Assembly: GCA_039621445.1 (NCBI GenBank)
Contig: CP154955.1
Span: 13,003,318 to 13,067,317, forward strand
DNA: 64,000 bases
Reading direction: 5' to 3'
Source: Euglena gracilis
Taxonomy: Eukaryota; Euglenida; Euglenophyceae; Euglenales
In this document: piece by piece, positions 1-58,559 of the stretch
Position numbering within the stretch: position 1 is the first letter of the stretch
Layout of the letters: every line of letters starts with the position of its first letter
Translations under genes and position numbers: made by a program
Notes under the pieces: model-generated
The model's input: the letters and a program-made list of their open reading frames with translations, nothing else
Database searches by the model: none
Told to the model about the DNA's origin: nothing

Positions 1-174
1 AAGTGAGGGGGGTATACAGAGGATCCAGTGGAAAATGATCAATGATTAATGAATGATTGAAAAAATGATTCTGAGAGAAAACACAAACAGAACAAAGACG
101 CCTGAGAATGAAAAAAATGCATCTCAATGCACCAGCTATAGAATCACCCAATAATCCTGGAGGTGAGTCGACCC

Positions 175-300
175 CCACCATCGCACCCGCACTAAGAAAA
201 TTCCTTCGGTGCAGAAGGCGCGAATAAAAAATTTTGACCTAAAAATCTGCCCCCCCCCCCTACCACCAGGATGGGGGTGGGGGGTGGTCGACCCCCCCAC
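175..300. repeat. Dispersed repeat shared with 23.6 kb
   Basis: AAGAAAATTCCTTCGG and TTTTGACCTAAAAATC here recur inverted near 23,598-23,660 (TTTTTAGGTCAAA, CCGAAGGAATTTTCTTTG), each next to a C-run and GGTCGACCCC. Confidence 0.5.
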
Positions 301-526
301 CCATCGGGTTGTGGGGTCTCCCGAACAGCCCACCCACCCACCAAAACCCACCCAAAATTTCTTTTTCCTCCCTGGATTTCTGGACTGACCAATGGCTCCC
401 CACATCCCCATGGGGGGGGGGAGGAGGCTGCTGTCCCGACCCACCCACCTGCTCTCAAAAACCCACCCACCCCACCCCACCCCGCACGGAGGGTCATGCA
501 GGTGCTACGTGAACCTTTGCCCTCAG

Positions 527-530
<4 letters not shown>

Positions 531-565
<35 letters not shown>
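531..565. repeat. (GT)n microsatellite
   Basis: About 17 uninterrupted GT units immediately downstream of the last visible coiled-coil exon. Confidence 0.95.
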
Positions 566-569
<4 letters not shown>

Positions 570-594
570 AGAGTCCCAACCGAAGTCTGGCCAC

Positions 595-31190
<30,596 letters not shown>

Positions 31191-31799
31191 CCGGGGGTAG
31201 GGGCGGGGGCGGGGGCGGGGGCCGGGGGCGGAGACGGCCTGCGGACAGGGAACCTCCAAGAAACCAACAAACAGCTCTGGATGGCACAGGTTTTTCCTTC
31301 TGTTGCAGGATGTCGGTGTCTGTGTCCCCGATATTTCGGGATCAAAATGCACGACACACCATCAAATATGCCGTTTCGGAGACAGCTTTTTGTGACTGTG
31401 GGGTTTGAGGCGTCGACACTCACGAACATCAACACGTCACGTCCAGGGAATTCCTTAAAGCAAACCTCACCCTACCCCCGGGGGTCCAGGTGGGCTGTGG
31501 ACCCTCCCCCCACAGGGGTCGAGCGGAAATAAAGTTTTTCCAGCCTGGGCTAAGCTGGGTGGAAGAAAAAAAACTGCCGGAAAAGGGGGTTTTGGGGGAT
31601 CTCTCCTCAAAATTTTGGTCAAAAAAGCAACCCAGCTCGATTAGGGCTTTTTCGCCTAGTTTTGGATTCCAGCCGGGCGCAGCCCGCAACGGTCGGACCC
31701 ACCCCCACCCCCACCCCAGGGGCCACCCCCACCCCCAGGGGCGGGTTCCAGTGAGCAACTTTTTTCAAATCAGCACATTTTCGAGTCGGCAGGCTGTCC

Positions 31800-47244
<15,445 letters not shown>

Positions 47245-48518
47245 TGAAGCCCGGGTGGTTGGCGCTGGGCTTACATTAGACCAGGGGCAGCAAGCCACCA
47301 CCTGTGTGTGTGTGTGTGTGTTGTGTTGAATTGTGTGTGGGTGTGGTTTGTGTGTCGTGTGTGTTGTGTGTGCTGTGTGTGAGTGTGTGTGGGTGTGTTT
47401 TGTGTGTTGTGTGTGTTGTGTGTGCTGTGTGTGCTGTGTGTGTGTGTGTGTGTGTGCATGTGAGGGTCCGCCATGGCAGGTTGCGTCGAATGGCGCCGAA
47501 AGATATCCCATCCACAAAAAGCGCTTGGCAGGTTGTTTGCCATCCGCACAATAAATGAAAAATTGGATTGCCCTCCGACCAAATTCAGGAAATTTTTTAA
47601 AAATGGATAAATTCAATTTAAATATTCAAATTGAATTTGAATTTGAATTTCAAAAACATGTTGTAATAATTTTTTGCCCCAAGAAACTCTTGAAACACCT
47701 GAAACATGATCCTGACTAGCAGAACAACAGTTCCCTTATGAGCACCTTGGGCGTTGGTGAACTGGCTCTCGCCACATGGGAATATCCTTTTCATCTCCCT
47801 GAAAAACAGAATCAATGCCAAGAGGTGGATTTTGCAGCACTCATAAATGGAACGACATTGATGAATTGATGAGACCTGAACTAGACTTGCTAGGCAGTTG
47901 TGCAGTGCAAAACAAAAACAAAGAAAATATGAAGAAGGGAAAAGCAAAATCACTGTTTCTGTAATTTTTTAAAAAACAGACAAAACATTTTGTGAACAAT
48001 GCGGTGCGGCTGACATCCCCGATGCGGTGTGTTTTCGAAAATAGCTCAATTGGTGAATAACTAACTGACACTTGCACCTGACAAATCATGGGGAAAATGA
48101 TGTGGTTTCCCATAAAATTTGTCTCCCACAATTTCTGTCCGGACTGTACGGCCCTCTGTTGCCCCCCAATTCACTAACAGGAAAAACCCCGAAAGAATTA
48201 TATCCATTCTTCTCAAAAGGATTTTCTCCATAATTACATGCCAATGGAAACATCGAAAAATGTGCCTTGGAGTGGCAAGTTACCCCAAAAGAAGCCCTCA
48301 TGATTGATTCTGATTTCAAAAAAAAACCCAATGTCGTTTCCGCTGGCAAACCAAATGCCGAACCCATAAGCGCGTGCCGGAACACTGGCGTTGGGGCGCC
48401 CAAAGGGTGCGGCCGGGGGTGCGCACGTCGTCGGGGGGGTGGGAACGCTGCCAGTGTGTGCTCTGCGTGGTCAGTGGGAAGGCTGAAGTTTTTGGGGGGG
48501 AGAGCACCGCACGGCCCA
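47245..48518. other. Spacer between PLAA and the next minus-strand locus
   Basis: About 1.3 kb, AT-richer, between the PLAA stop and an ATG at 47,244. It holds a CA/GT microsatellite at its left edge and nothing else I can identify. It should contain the PLAA 3' UTR and a promoter for the downstream locus, but I see no clear AATAAA or TATA element. Confidence 0.4.
47303..47462. repeat. (GT)n imperfect array
   Basis: GTGTGTTGTGTGC variants, starting about 60 bases upstream of the ATG at 47,244. Confidence 0.88.
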
Positions 48519-48598
48519 CTACTCCTCGGGGAAGAAGTCGGCCAGGAGGGCCTTCGCGGCGGCGATCACGCCCTCGTCCCCGGCAGGCTTCTGTTCCC
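48519..48598 (-). CDS. PLAA: PLAA terminal exon with stop codon
   Basis: Reads KPAGDEGVIAAAKALLADFF then PEE and TAG at 48,519-48,521. It matches the C-terminal EPAKVSECCRFILNLL helix of the family, which contributes to the PUL fold. The acceptor GGGGAACAG is visible. The phase with the previous exon depends on which donor that exon uses. Confidence 0.8.
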
Positions 48599-50934
48599 CA
48601 ACCCCGGAGTCCCCGGGCCAGACTTATGTTTAGTGTGTATCAACGATACACACCGATACACAAAAATTTTTTGCCGATACACACCGATACACAAAATTTT
48701 TTTTGCCGATATACACCGATACACAAAATTTTTTTGCCGATACACACCGATACACAAATTTTGTTTGCTAATACACACCGACACGCAAAATTTTTATAAA
48801 AATGCGGAAAAAACACGGGCTAATCTTTTGACACCATTGCCACAGAGCTATGTGGACATTGGCCCCAGCTCAACCTGTAAAGCGTGGTAGGGAATCTCAC
48901 CCTACTCTTGTGGTTGGGGGAGGGGCGCTACTCCCTCACATGGCAAATGCAGAGGCCCGGATACATCTGCGCATGTCCATACCCCGGCTCTCCTTTTTTG
49001 ATTTTTTTTCTTCGAAAAGCCGATTCACAAATTCAAAAAAAACGATACACAATTTCTTTTTGCCGATACACACCGATACACAAATTATCTTTTGCCGATA
49101 CACACCGATACACAAATTATTTTTTGCCGATACACACCGATACACATTTTTTTTTCGCCAATACACACCGATACACAATTTTTTTTTGCCGATACACACG
49201 AAACAGAGGTCTGCCCCGGGTGCAATGTCCACAAAAATGCCCCCTGCCCCCCTCCCACGGGGGCCTGTGGACCAAGCCAATTTCTTCGCCGAATAGCCAT
49301 TTTTCAGGTCCCCGACGCCTTCGACGCCGGGGGGGGGGTGCGCTATAGCACTAGACACATCCCAAAACCCGTTTCCACCCAAGGGGGGGGGTTGAAAGCC
49401 CCAGACCCTCTGCCAGCCCGTAGCACTCCCCCACCAGGAGGTGCGAACTGCCTTGAAAAGAAGCCTGGCCCCCGAACGTGCCTTTCCCCCGCAGGCAGTC
49501 GGCAAGGAAGCACTTCTTGAAGCCGTCGTCCCCAGCGGGCGCACCCTCAAAACATTAAATGGCAAGGGCTGCTTGCAGGCCACCCCCCCCCCCCCACGTA
49601 TGCCCCACTGATGTATAACCCCCCCCCGGCAAGAAGAATGAAGAAGGCTGGGATGGGCCACCTGTGCCAAGAGTCGTTGGTCAAAACGAACCTAAAAATG
49701 TTCCTGAATAAACTCCTTGGAAGCTTTTTTGGACAACATCCTCGAAAAAAAAAGGCGATTTTGATGATTATTGGTCACACAGTCTTTTCAAAGGTGTCAC
49801 CCCCCCCCCCCCACCTTCAGCTGACGAAATACCAGTCATCTGCGGGGCATCTTCCTGCACTACTGCACTGTGGGCTGGTTGAGAGCGGCCCAAATACTTG
49901 CTGGGGAATTTGGGGATAATGGCAACGCACTACCTCGTTCGCGGTGGCGGAAACAAACACTGGACTGGACCTACTAATGCTGCTTGCTAAATGTCCTTCC
50001 AAAGAGCATGCGTGGCTTTCTGAATTCCGAATTCTGAGATTAATTAACTGCAAGGAATGATTCTGGAATAGATCTCGGAAACTGTTGGTGAAAGGAAGCC
50101 AACGTTGAACTCAAAGTTTCGGACTTTTGTTACGGTGGGATTTCCTATCCTGTCCCTGGATCTGGAGCTGGAAAAATGTCCTCTGACTTCAATAAGAAAT
50201 ACCCATCAAATATCCCCTCCGTATGCCTGTTTCTTGCTCCGGTGTGCTGAAAGATTTTTCTTCCCCCCTGGTTCCTGCGAGAAACCTTGGTGGGTTGGGA
50301 CCCCTTTCCCCATTCCACAAGAAACCTTATAATGAAAAAATCAATTCACCACCGGCTTAAATATTATTCACGTACTGTTTCTTTGTTTCACTTGGAAGGC
50401 GCCACATGTACGCACACATGCACACACGCGCACACGCACGCGCACACACACATACACGCACACCCACAACACATACACACACCACATACAACACACACTC
50501 ACAACACGCACACCATGCAATCCCCCCCGAATAAGACCCCCCAAAATAAGATCAGGCTATCGATTTTCAGAAAAAACCCAAAAGCTAGCCCCCCCAAAAA
50601 AAAAGCCCCCCCCCCCCCCAGATTTTCGGGAAAAATAAAAAAAATAGACCCCCCAAAAAACTGTGATAATGAGCCCCAAAATGGTTTTTTTTGACATTTT
50701 TTTTCAATTTTTGCCCATATTGCATGTGCCAAAATTGGCATTTTTGAGACATTTTTGCTTTGCATTTTGACTTATTGCCGAAAATCTATGACCTATTTTG
50801 GATCCTCCCGAGGGAGGTTTTTTGGTCGAATTTTTCAGCAAAAGTCCAAAAAAAATAACCGATTTTCAGCAACAGAACCAAAAAGGAGACCCAGGATACT
50901 AATTCTTTTGGGGGGGAGTTTACAACGCACACAA

Positions 50935-50974
<40 letters not shown>

Positions 50975-51468
50975 ACACACTTCTAAGAGCGGAAATACCC
51001 CCCTGGGGGGTCGGTGAGAAATCCGCATTCTTTTGCCAGCAGCGGCGCGGTTGGGAACCCCGGTGCAGCCGCTGGCCGAGGGCCTCCGCCCGGACCCGGC
51101 TGGCGGCGTGCAGCAGCGTGCCGGCCGTCTGGCACAGGGCGAGGGCCACCGGCGGGTGGGCCTCGTACAGGAGGAACTCCGTCACGGCGGGGCAGAGGGC
51201 GGCCACCACGTCCTCGGCCGCCCCGTGCTGCGGCGGGCGGGAAACCCGGCGGCCAGGGTTTGGGTGAGGGTTAGGGCCCGGGTTACTGATGGGGCATATC
51301 GCAGGGGTTTGTCCAGGGCTGACCCCGTGTCTGGTGCTGGGGACCCCAAAGTCTCATTCGGGATTTCCCCTGCATCCTGGGAAACCTCTCTTTTTGCACT
51401 GACTTGTGTTTTTTTTGTAATCTTTCGTGGCACGAAACAGAGGAAATACCTGGTTTGTCTCTCACTTG

Positions 51469-51500
<32 letters not shown>

Positions 51501-54297
51501 TTGTGTGTCCTGTGTGTGTTTGGGTGTTTGGGTGCTTTTCTTTTTTAAAGCTGAGTAGGTTACCCCCACCCATGAGGGGGTTGGCCCCTCCCCGCGAGGG
51601 TCCAACTGTTTAAAAATTCCTGGGTTGCATATTGTATCATTTTCAGGATTATTTTTGATAAATTGTGTGTGTGTGTGTGTATTTCACTGTATTTTTTGCA
51701 GCTGAAATAAAGCCCCCTCAGTTTCACATTCGGGCGGGATTACAAGACACTTGGGGGTGAATGTCTTGCCTTGTGAATGTCTCCAACCTCCCCTCCCAAT
51801 AAAGCCGGGTTCTTAATTTGGGGTCGACGTTGGAAACAACATTTTGGGGTCCGGGATTGTGTGCTCTTCTTCTGGTTTCTTGTGCTTCTTATGCTCTCAT
51901 TTCTGCTGATTGGGATCTTCAGGTTCTGCTTTGCTTTATTTTTCATTTTCTCCGGTTCTTTTTGGGTCAATGTGTTCAGCTTCAATATTTTCGGCAGCCA
52001 GAAAACCAATTGCCCGGATTTACACCCAAAACTCACACCCGAAATAACCCCCCCAATTTTTAGCCACCCAAGGCCGCTTCTGAAGGCCAGACATCTTTAA
52101 AAAAAAAAGTGTGAAATAACTCAAAACAGGAATGAATACAGAAAAATGTGAAACATCTCAATGCTAAAACATGCTCTTCCGTTGATGGTCGGAAGCTTCT
52201 CTGCCGTCACATCCTTTCTGCACGCATGCCATTTGGGCCAGACCTGATGGGCGTGAATGGCGAAGTTCTGAAGCAAAACTGCAAACGGCTGCCGCACGTT
52301 GTTCGCCTTGCTCTTCAGCTGGGACTTGGTTCGGCGCAGCACCTCCAATGTGTTGCTGGTCAACAGCAGGGGGGCTGGATACCAGACATGAGGCATGAGA
52401 CAATTCACACAACGTGGTGGAATGTTGGAATGGCACTCACCGAACCTGCAAACAACACCACCTTGCTTTGCCCAAAATGCCATGGTCAACTTGATGTCTC
52501 CCATAACTGTTTCCCCCACACAGATGCGCTTTTAAGCAATGAGCGCCAGCTTCTTTAGCCTGTGATTTCAGTCCATACACAAACAGAATTTACAAAATTT
52601 ATTGGGTGGCAATCATTGCTACAGCTGCTGTGGCTGCGGTTGTGACAGTTTTGCACCACCCGTCGTCGTCCCCCTGGACACGACGGGGAGGAGGGCGGCG
52701 GAGCTGAACATGTTGCACAGCGCCTGGTCCGCCAGCATCTGCTCCGGAGCCGCCGACGTGTCCTGTGGGTGGGTAGGTGTGGGTGTGTGTTGTGTGGGTG
52801 TGGGTGTTATGTCGTGTGCTGTGTGTGTATAAGTGTAAGTGTGTTGTGTGTTAAATTATTCGAGACACTACTACGATCATACAGCAGCACATTCAAAAGT
52901 GGTACCCCCTCCAACACCCCCCACAATAAAGCCCACCGATGATGCCATTCAGAAAAAGAAGAAACATTCCGGGTGGATAACACTTTATGCACCACACAGA
53001 CATTCTGGACAAAAATGCACATTTTTTTGGGAAATGAAAAATACACAACAAAAATTGCTGTAAAACTGTAATTCTTCTGGCTGCTGTCGGCCAAAGTTTG
53101 TAGAGACCACCCAGAAAAGTTTGATTCCACCAAATCCACCAATATAATCCCCCCTCTCGAAATAGTCCTGGGAAACCATGTTCTCGCTGACTTTGGCCAC
53201 GAGATTCGTTGGCAGCTTTTGTCAAAAGATCACCCCACTTCCCAAACCTTGTGGAACAAATCTCTTTCACGAAAAAGCAACACTCCGCCGAGAAGAATAC
53301 GAGTGCTGGGATGAAACATCACCGAAACGCTGACCCTCGGCTGCGTGCAGAATTAGCAATTCTTTAAGGCCGGCATAGCGATTGGGGTAAAGATAAATGA
53401 AAAATTGGATTTCTTCTGATTTTTCCAAGGGGGATTGGTATAAATGGGGGGGGGTCGATATAAATGGATTTCTTCTGATTTTCCGGGGGGGGGGTCGGGG
53501 GGGGAGTCGATATAAATGGGGGTCGTTCAAAATGAGGGGGGGGGGTACTTAATAAATAAATTCTTCGACAATCTGCATCGGCACCTGAAGGAAATGGATG
53601 AGCGGGAGGAGGAGGGCCTCGAAATGGTTGTTGACCAGTGCCACTGCAGTGTCCTCGGTGAGCAGCAGCAGGCGGAGAACGTCTACTGCGGGGAATCGCT
53701 TGCCTGGGGGCCTGGGGGAGGGACAATGGGGCCGGACCCCTGGGCTGGCGGTGTGCATTGGACCATGTCAAAATCCGATGCGAGAAGCTGAAAAAACCCC
53801 AAACGTTCAGCGACATCGGTTTCAAACCTGATGGTGTGGCTTCCTCTTACCATTTGCTGCAAAAACACATACAAGGTATTAATTGCTTGTTAGACATAAA
53901 TACACAACACACACACACACACACACACACAGACTGACAGACACCACGCACACGTGCACACCCACACTCACACACCCACACCCACACACCCGCAACCCCC
54001 CCCCCCCCCCAAGATTTGTCATGAAATACCTTACAATATAAATTTGTGTAGATGGCATTACGTATAGATATTTATTACACAGCATATAATTAAATTTCTT
54101 ATTATTATACACTTATTATTTCTATTCGGGGGGTGGTTCACACCAGTAGGTATAGGTACGCTGTTCCACCAGGGTTCGGGATCTAATTTATTGAGTGGCC
54201 AAACCCCAAATGGGGGGAGGGGTAGGTGTCGGAGTTTCGGTCCGACCGTCCCAGTAAGAGCCGCCACGGGCCAAAAATGGGGGACTACTAAGTACTA

Positions 54298-54356
<59 letters not shown>

Positions 54357-55467
54357 ACTACTACTACTACTACTACTACTACTATAATAAAGAATTTTTC
54401 CCGAGATATGACAGTCGGTCGTGAAACTCTCCACAGGACAGGTGGTCCCTCCGTTTGATGGCATGGGTTCGGTGGTTCGCGACTGCACACGTAGGTGGGT
54501 GCAACTGGAGGTTGGACCCCAAATTTGAGGAGATGCGTTTTTGGGGCCTTGCAGCCTGTGCACACCCTTCTGGGGGTATTAAAAATTTACTTACAAAAAA
54601 TCGATTTTTTGAAAATTGCCCGAAACCGATGCGGAACTGCACGGACCCGCCCCGGGACCCACCATGGGGGGCCCCCAAATGGCCTGTATACACCCCACAT
54701 ACCCCCGGCCCCTCCGGACTGTTTTTGGCCCATATGGGGCCCCCAAAAGAGGTTCCTACAGGACTTGGCTGTGGGGTCAAAAAATCGATTTTTTTGAAAA
54801 TTGCCCGAAACCGATGCGGAACCACCCGGGGACCCACCATGGGGGACCCCCAAGTGGCCTGTAAACATCCCACATACCCCCGGCCCCTCTGGACCGTTTT
54901 TGGCCCTGTACGAAAGGGGTCCCCACAGGCCTTAGCCATTTTTCAGCCTTATGGGGGTCAAAAAATCGATTTTTTGAAAATTGCCCAAAAACGATGCTGA
55001 ACTGCACAGACCCGCCCAGGGACCCAAACCAACCATGGGGGACCCCCAAGTGGCCTGTATACACCCCACAGACTCCGGGCCCCTCCGGACCGTTTATTGG
55101 GAACGTTTGGGGCCCTGCAAAGAGGTTCCCACAGGCCTCAGCTGTTTTTCAGCCTTCCGGGGGTTGTCGGGCCATGCTGTCGGCCGGGCCGGGCCGGGCT
55201 GTGCCACCGGGCCGTCGGGCCACCGGCCGGCCGGGCGGGGCTGGGCCGCCGAGCCGCCAGCTGGCCGGGCCGGGCCGGGCCGCCGGCTGGGCCGGGCCTG
55301 GCCCTGGGGCCGCCGGGCCGGGCCGGGCGTCTCCTGGACCCCTCCCCTCGAATAGAAATAATAAGCGTACCCCTTCATTTCTGTTTTAACAGAAATACCC
55401 TCTGCCGTATGGCACACTTGTTATTCTTCTTCTTCTTCTTATGCTTCTTCTTATGCTTATTATCATT

Positions 55468-55537
<70 letters not shown>

Positions 55538-58527
55538 CTATTATGACGACGACGACGATGATGATTACTTATTATTCTTATTAACTTGCCCCCCCCCCCC
55601 CGGCTGTTCTCCCTGGAAAATTCCCAAAGGGGGGACTAGGTCACTGTCATAGCACTTTTTTTTTATGAAGAAAATCCCAAAAAAAGACAAAAAGTGGACA
55701 AAAAGATTTTGGACGTCTTCAAAAATGCTTTTTTCTTGGCAAAATGTGCTTACACTTGACCATTTTTCGCGAACATCCAGAATTGCCAAAATTGTCAAAA
55801 ATGACCCTTTTTGGGATGTCTGAGGTTGAGGTATGGGAACAGCTCGGGGAGACCTGGGAGGACCCCAAACTGTCCCCCAAGTCCCCCCCCCCCCGTACTG
55901 TTCCTGTCGGGGTGTAAAAGGTGGGAATAGCTTGGGGGGCGGGATGGTACTGAAATCGCAAAACCCGGAAATCGGTATGCAAGAATCTAACGAAACAAAT
56001 GAATTCTGGGGCTGACATACCAGAAAAGATATGCAAAGGCAGGTTTAATGCAAAATGTTGCAAACGATCCACAGACGGTGTTTCTTTTCAAATAACTGTG
56101 CAGGGGACAGAAAGCAACTTGCAAATGACCCCACCATTGCTTGGAGGGGAATGTACCAGGCCAGCAGGCGCCGCAGCAGCGCCAGCTCCGCGTCGGCGGG
56201 GACCGACCGGGTCTGCGCCGCCTGCAGCAGCGACTGCAGCACCGCGGCGTCGGCCGCAGCGAGGGTGGCCTCCGGGGCCTCCGCTGCCAACTCTGCGCTG
56301 AGATCTGCCACCTGGCCCAGGAAGCAGAGAAAGCCAATCAGGCACTGCATTATACCTGTTGTATATGACATACAAAACGTACTTACAACAAATAACAACA
56401 ACAACAACAACAATAACAACGAACACCGCTGGTTGGGAAGAGTACTCTGGTGGGAGATGAAAAAATACAAAACTGGGGACCCTTAAATTGTGAGAAGGCT
56501 TGAATTACCTGGCGGAACGCCACACCTTCTTGCAGACTTTCTCCACGTCGAGGGGCCGGGCGAAGGTGGTGTACTGCGTCATCGGATACTGACACTGAAC
56601 AGTCCCTGCAGGGGCAGCAGCTATTTGGAGGATGCCCGGAGGCAGGCCTCATGAAGTGATGGCACTGACGAGTTTCCGTGGGTCGCAAAAGTGGTGCCAC
56701 AGAGGACGGGGGAGATGTTTGTGTCGGGGTCCTATGTCGTACGTCTGTTGGCCAAAGAGTTAGAGCCAGCGTTTGAAGTTCATTGCATTGTATACATTTT
56801 TAGCCATTTGGCTGCATTTCGCCATTTTTGGCCGTTTTTGGTCTCTTTTGGGGATTTTCGCCACTTTTTTTTTTTGCCACTTCTGACCATTTTGGGTCGT
56901 TTTTTTTTGGCTCATTTTTGGCCATTTTTGGCGCATTTTGACCATTTCTTGCCCCCCTTTTTTAAATATTATTTCTAGCCACCTTTGGCTGCTTTTGCCC
57001 ATTTCTGGTCATTTTAGGCCATTCTGTTGCTTTGAGCTATTTTTCGCCACTTTTTTTTGGCCATTTTAAGGCACTTTGGGCATTTTTTTTGGTGATTTTT
57101 GGCGATTTTGGCCCATTTTGACAATTTTTGACAATTTTGTACCGTTTTGTGAGGTGTGCGATGCGGCTTGCGGGTATGCGCAATGTGGGTATTAGTGTGG
57201 ATGCGATGATGGTTTGCGGGGATTGGAGCGGATGCAGAGTGTCACACACGCCCAAATCATTTTGAAGGCTCTCCCGCCTGGTCACGTCACACTGGCGAAA
57301 AAAATCACTCATCCCATGGGTGGGCTCACCCATCCAGGCTTCTTTTTCCCAGCCCTTGGGGCGTATGGGGGGGGTCCATGGTTTGGGGTCCACAGCAGGA
57401 TGCCCAAGCTAACCCAAAATTTGGGCCCGATCGGTGGGCCAGAGGCCATGCCCCGTCAGTCCACTCCGTGGCACACCGCCTGCGGACGCTGCTGCGGCCC
57501 CCGCCGCCCGCGCCTTCTCCTCCTGCTCATACCGCAGGGCCTCGGGGGCGGCCCCCTCTGGACCCTCTCCAACGTTGTGGGCCCCCACAGTATCAATATC
57601 AACATTAATATTAGTATTAGCATTAGGATTCGCATTATTGAACGCTGGTTTGTTCCCCCCCGAAAAGCAATCCTGGATTGAGCGCCTGAAACCTCCGTTT
57701 CGTGCTGGGACCCCCAAATTTTTTGTTTGAGATTTTCATGATTATTTGTGGTTCTCGGGGAAACTCCATTTTCTTACTCTGATTTGAGACTGTGTGTGAC
57801 ACGAAATCCATACTGAACCTCGCCATCCCCCCCTTCCGGACGCATTCCTGGGCCGACCGAAAGAGCCTGCGCATTTATTTTGCCGCAAAGACACCACATG
57901 TGTGGGACCGTAACAAGGGGCCGGCTTTGCATGTAACTGCTGAACGCCACCTGCTGCCCCTCCAGCTGCTTCAATGCCTCCTGTGCACAGAGGAGGGAGC
58001 GGAATGGTTGCCCGCCACACTGTGATGTAATGCCAGGCAGTGGATTACCCGCGTTCCGGTGGGGCTGGGGGTGATAAGACACACTTACACAGCGCATCGG
58101 CCAAAATGATTAGTCGGTCAGTCATGCCACTCATGCCCCCGCCCGCCGCATATTTATGAAACTACCCAAAACAAAATATCGCCCGAGTGTTGCGGGTGCA
58201 TCTGCGGATGTGAAAAGCACGGTGCATTCCCTGTGCCTGCTTTCTGTCGACATGGCCCACCCCAACACGCTGCGGGCCGCCGGCGAAGCCCCCTCCCCGA
58301 CGTGGCCGGCCAGGGCCCCCCACCTTTGGGGCCAGCACCGACTCCTGCCCCTCCGCCGCCCGCCGCGCCGCCTCCCGGGCATACTCACTGAACGTCCCGC
58401 TGTCGTCCACCGGCGCCATCTGGGCCAGGGGAAGGAGGGGGGACCCCCAAAGCAAAATGGGGGTTGGTGGGCTTCAAAAACATTCGCATGAGGTTTCCTT
58501 CGCCTACACAAGCACACACACAAACAC

Positions 58528-58559
<32 letters not shown>

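Noticed and set aside
48640-49200. CRISPR-like appearance of the CGATACACA units
   Set aside because: Units are directly adjacent with T-run variants and no unique spacers, and the genome is eukaryotic.
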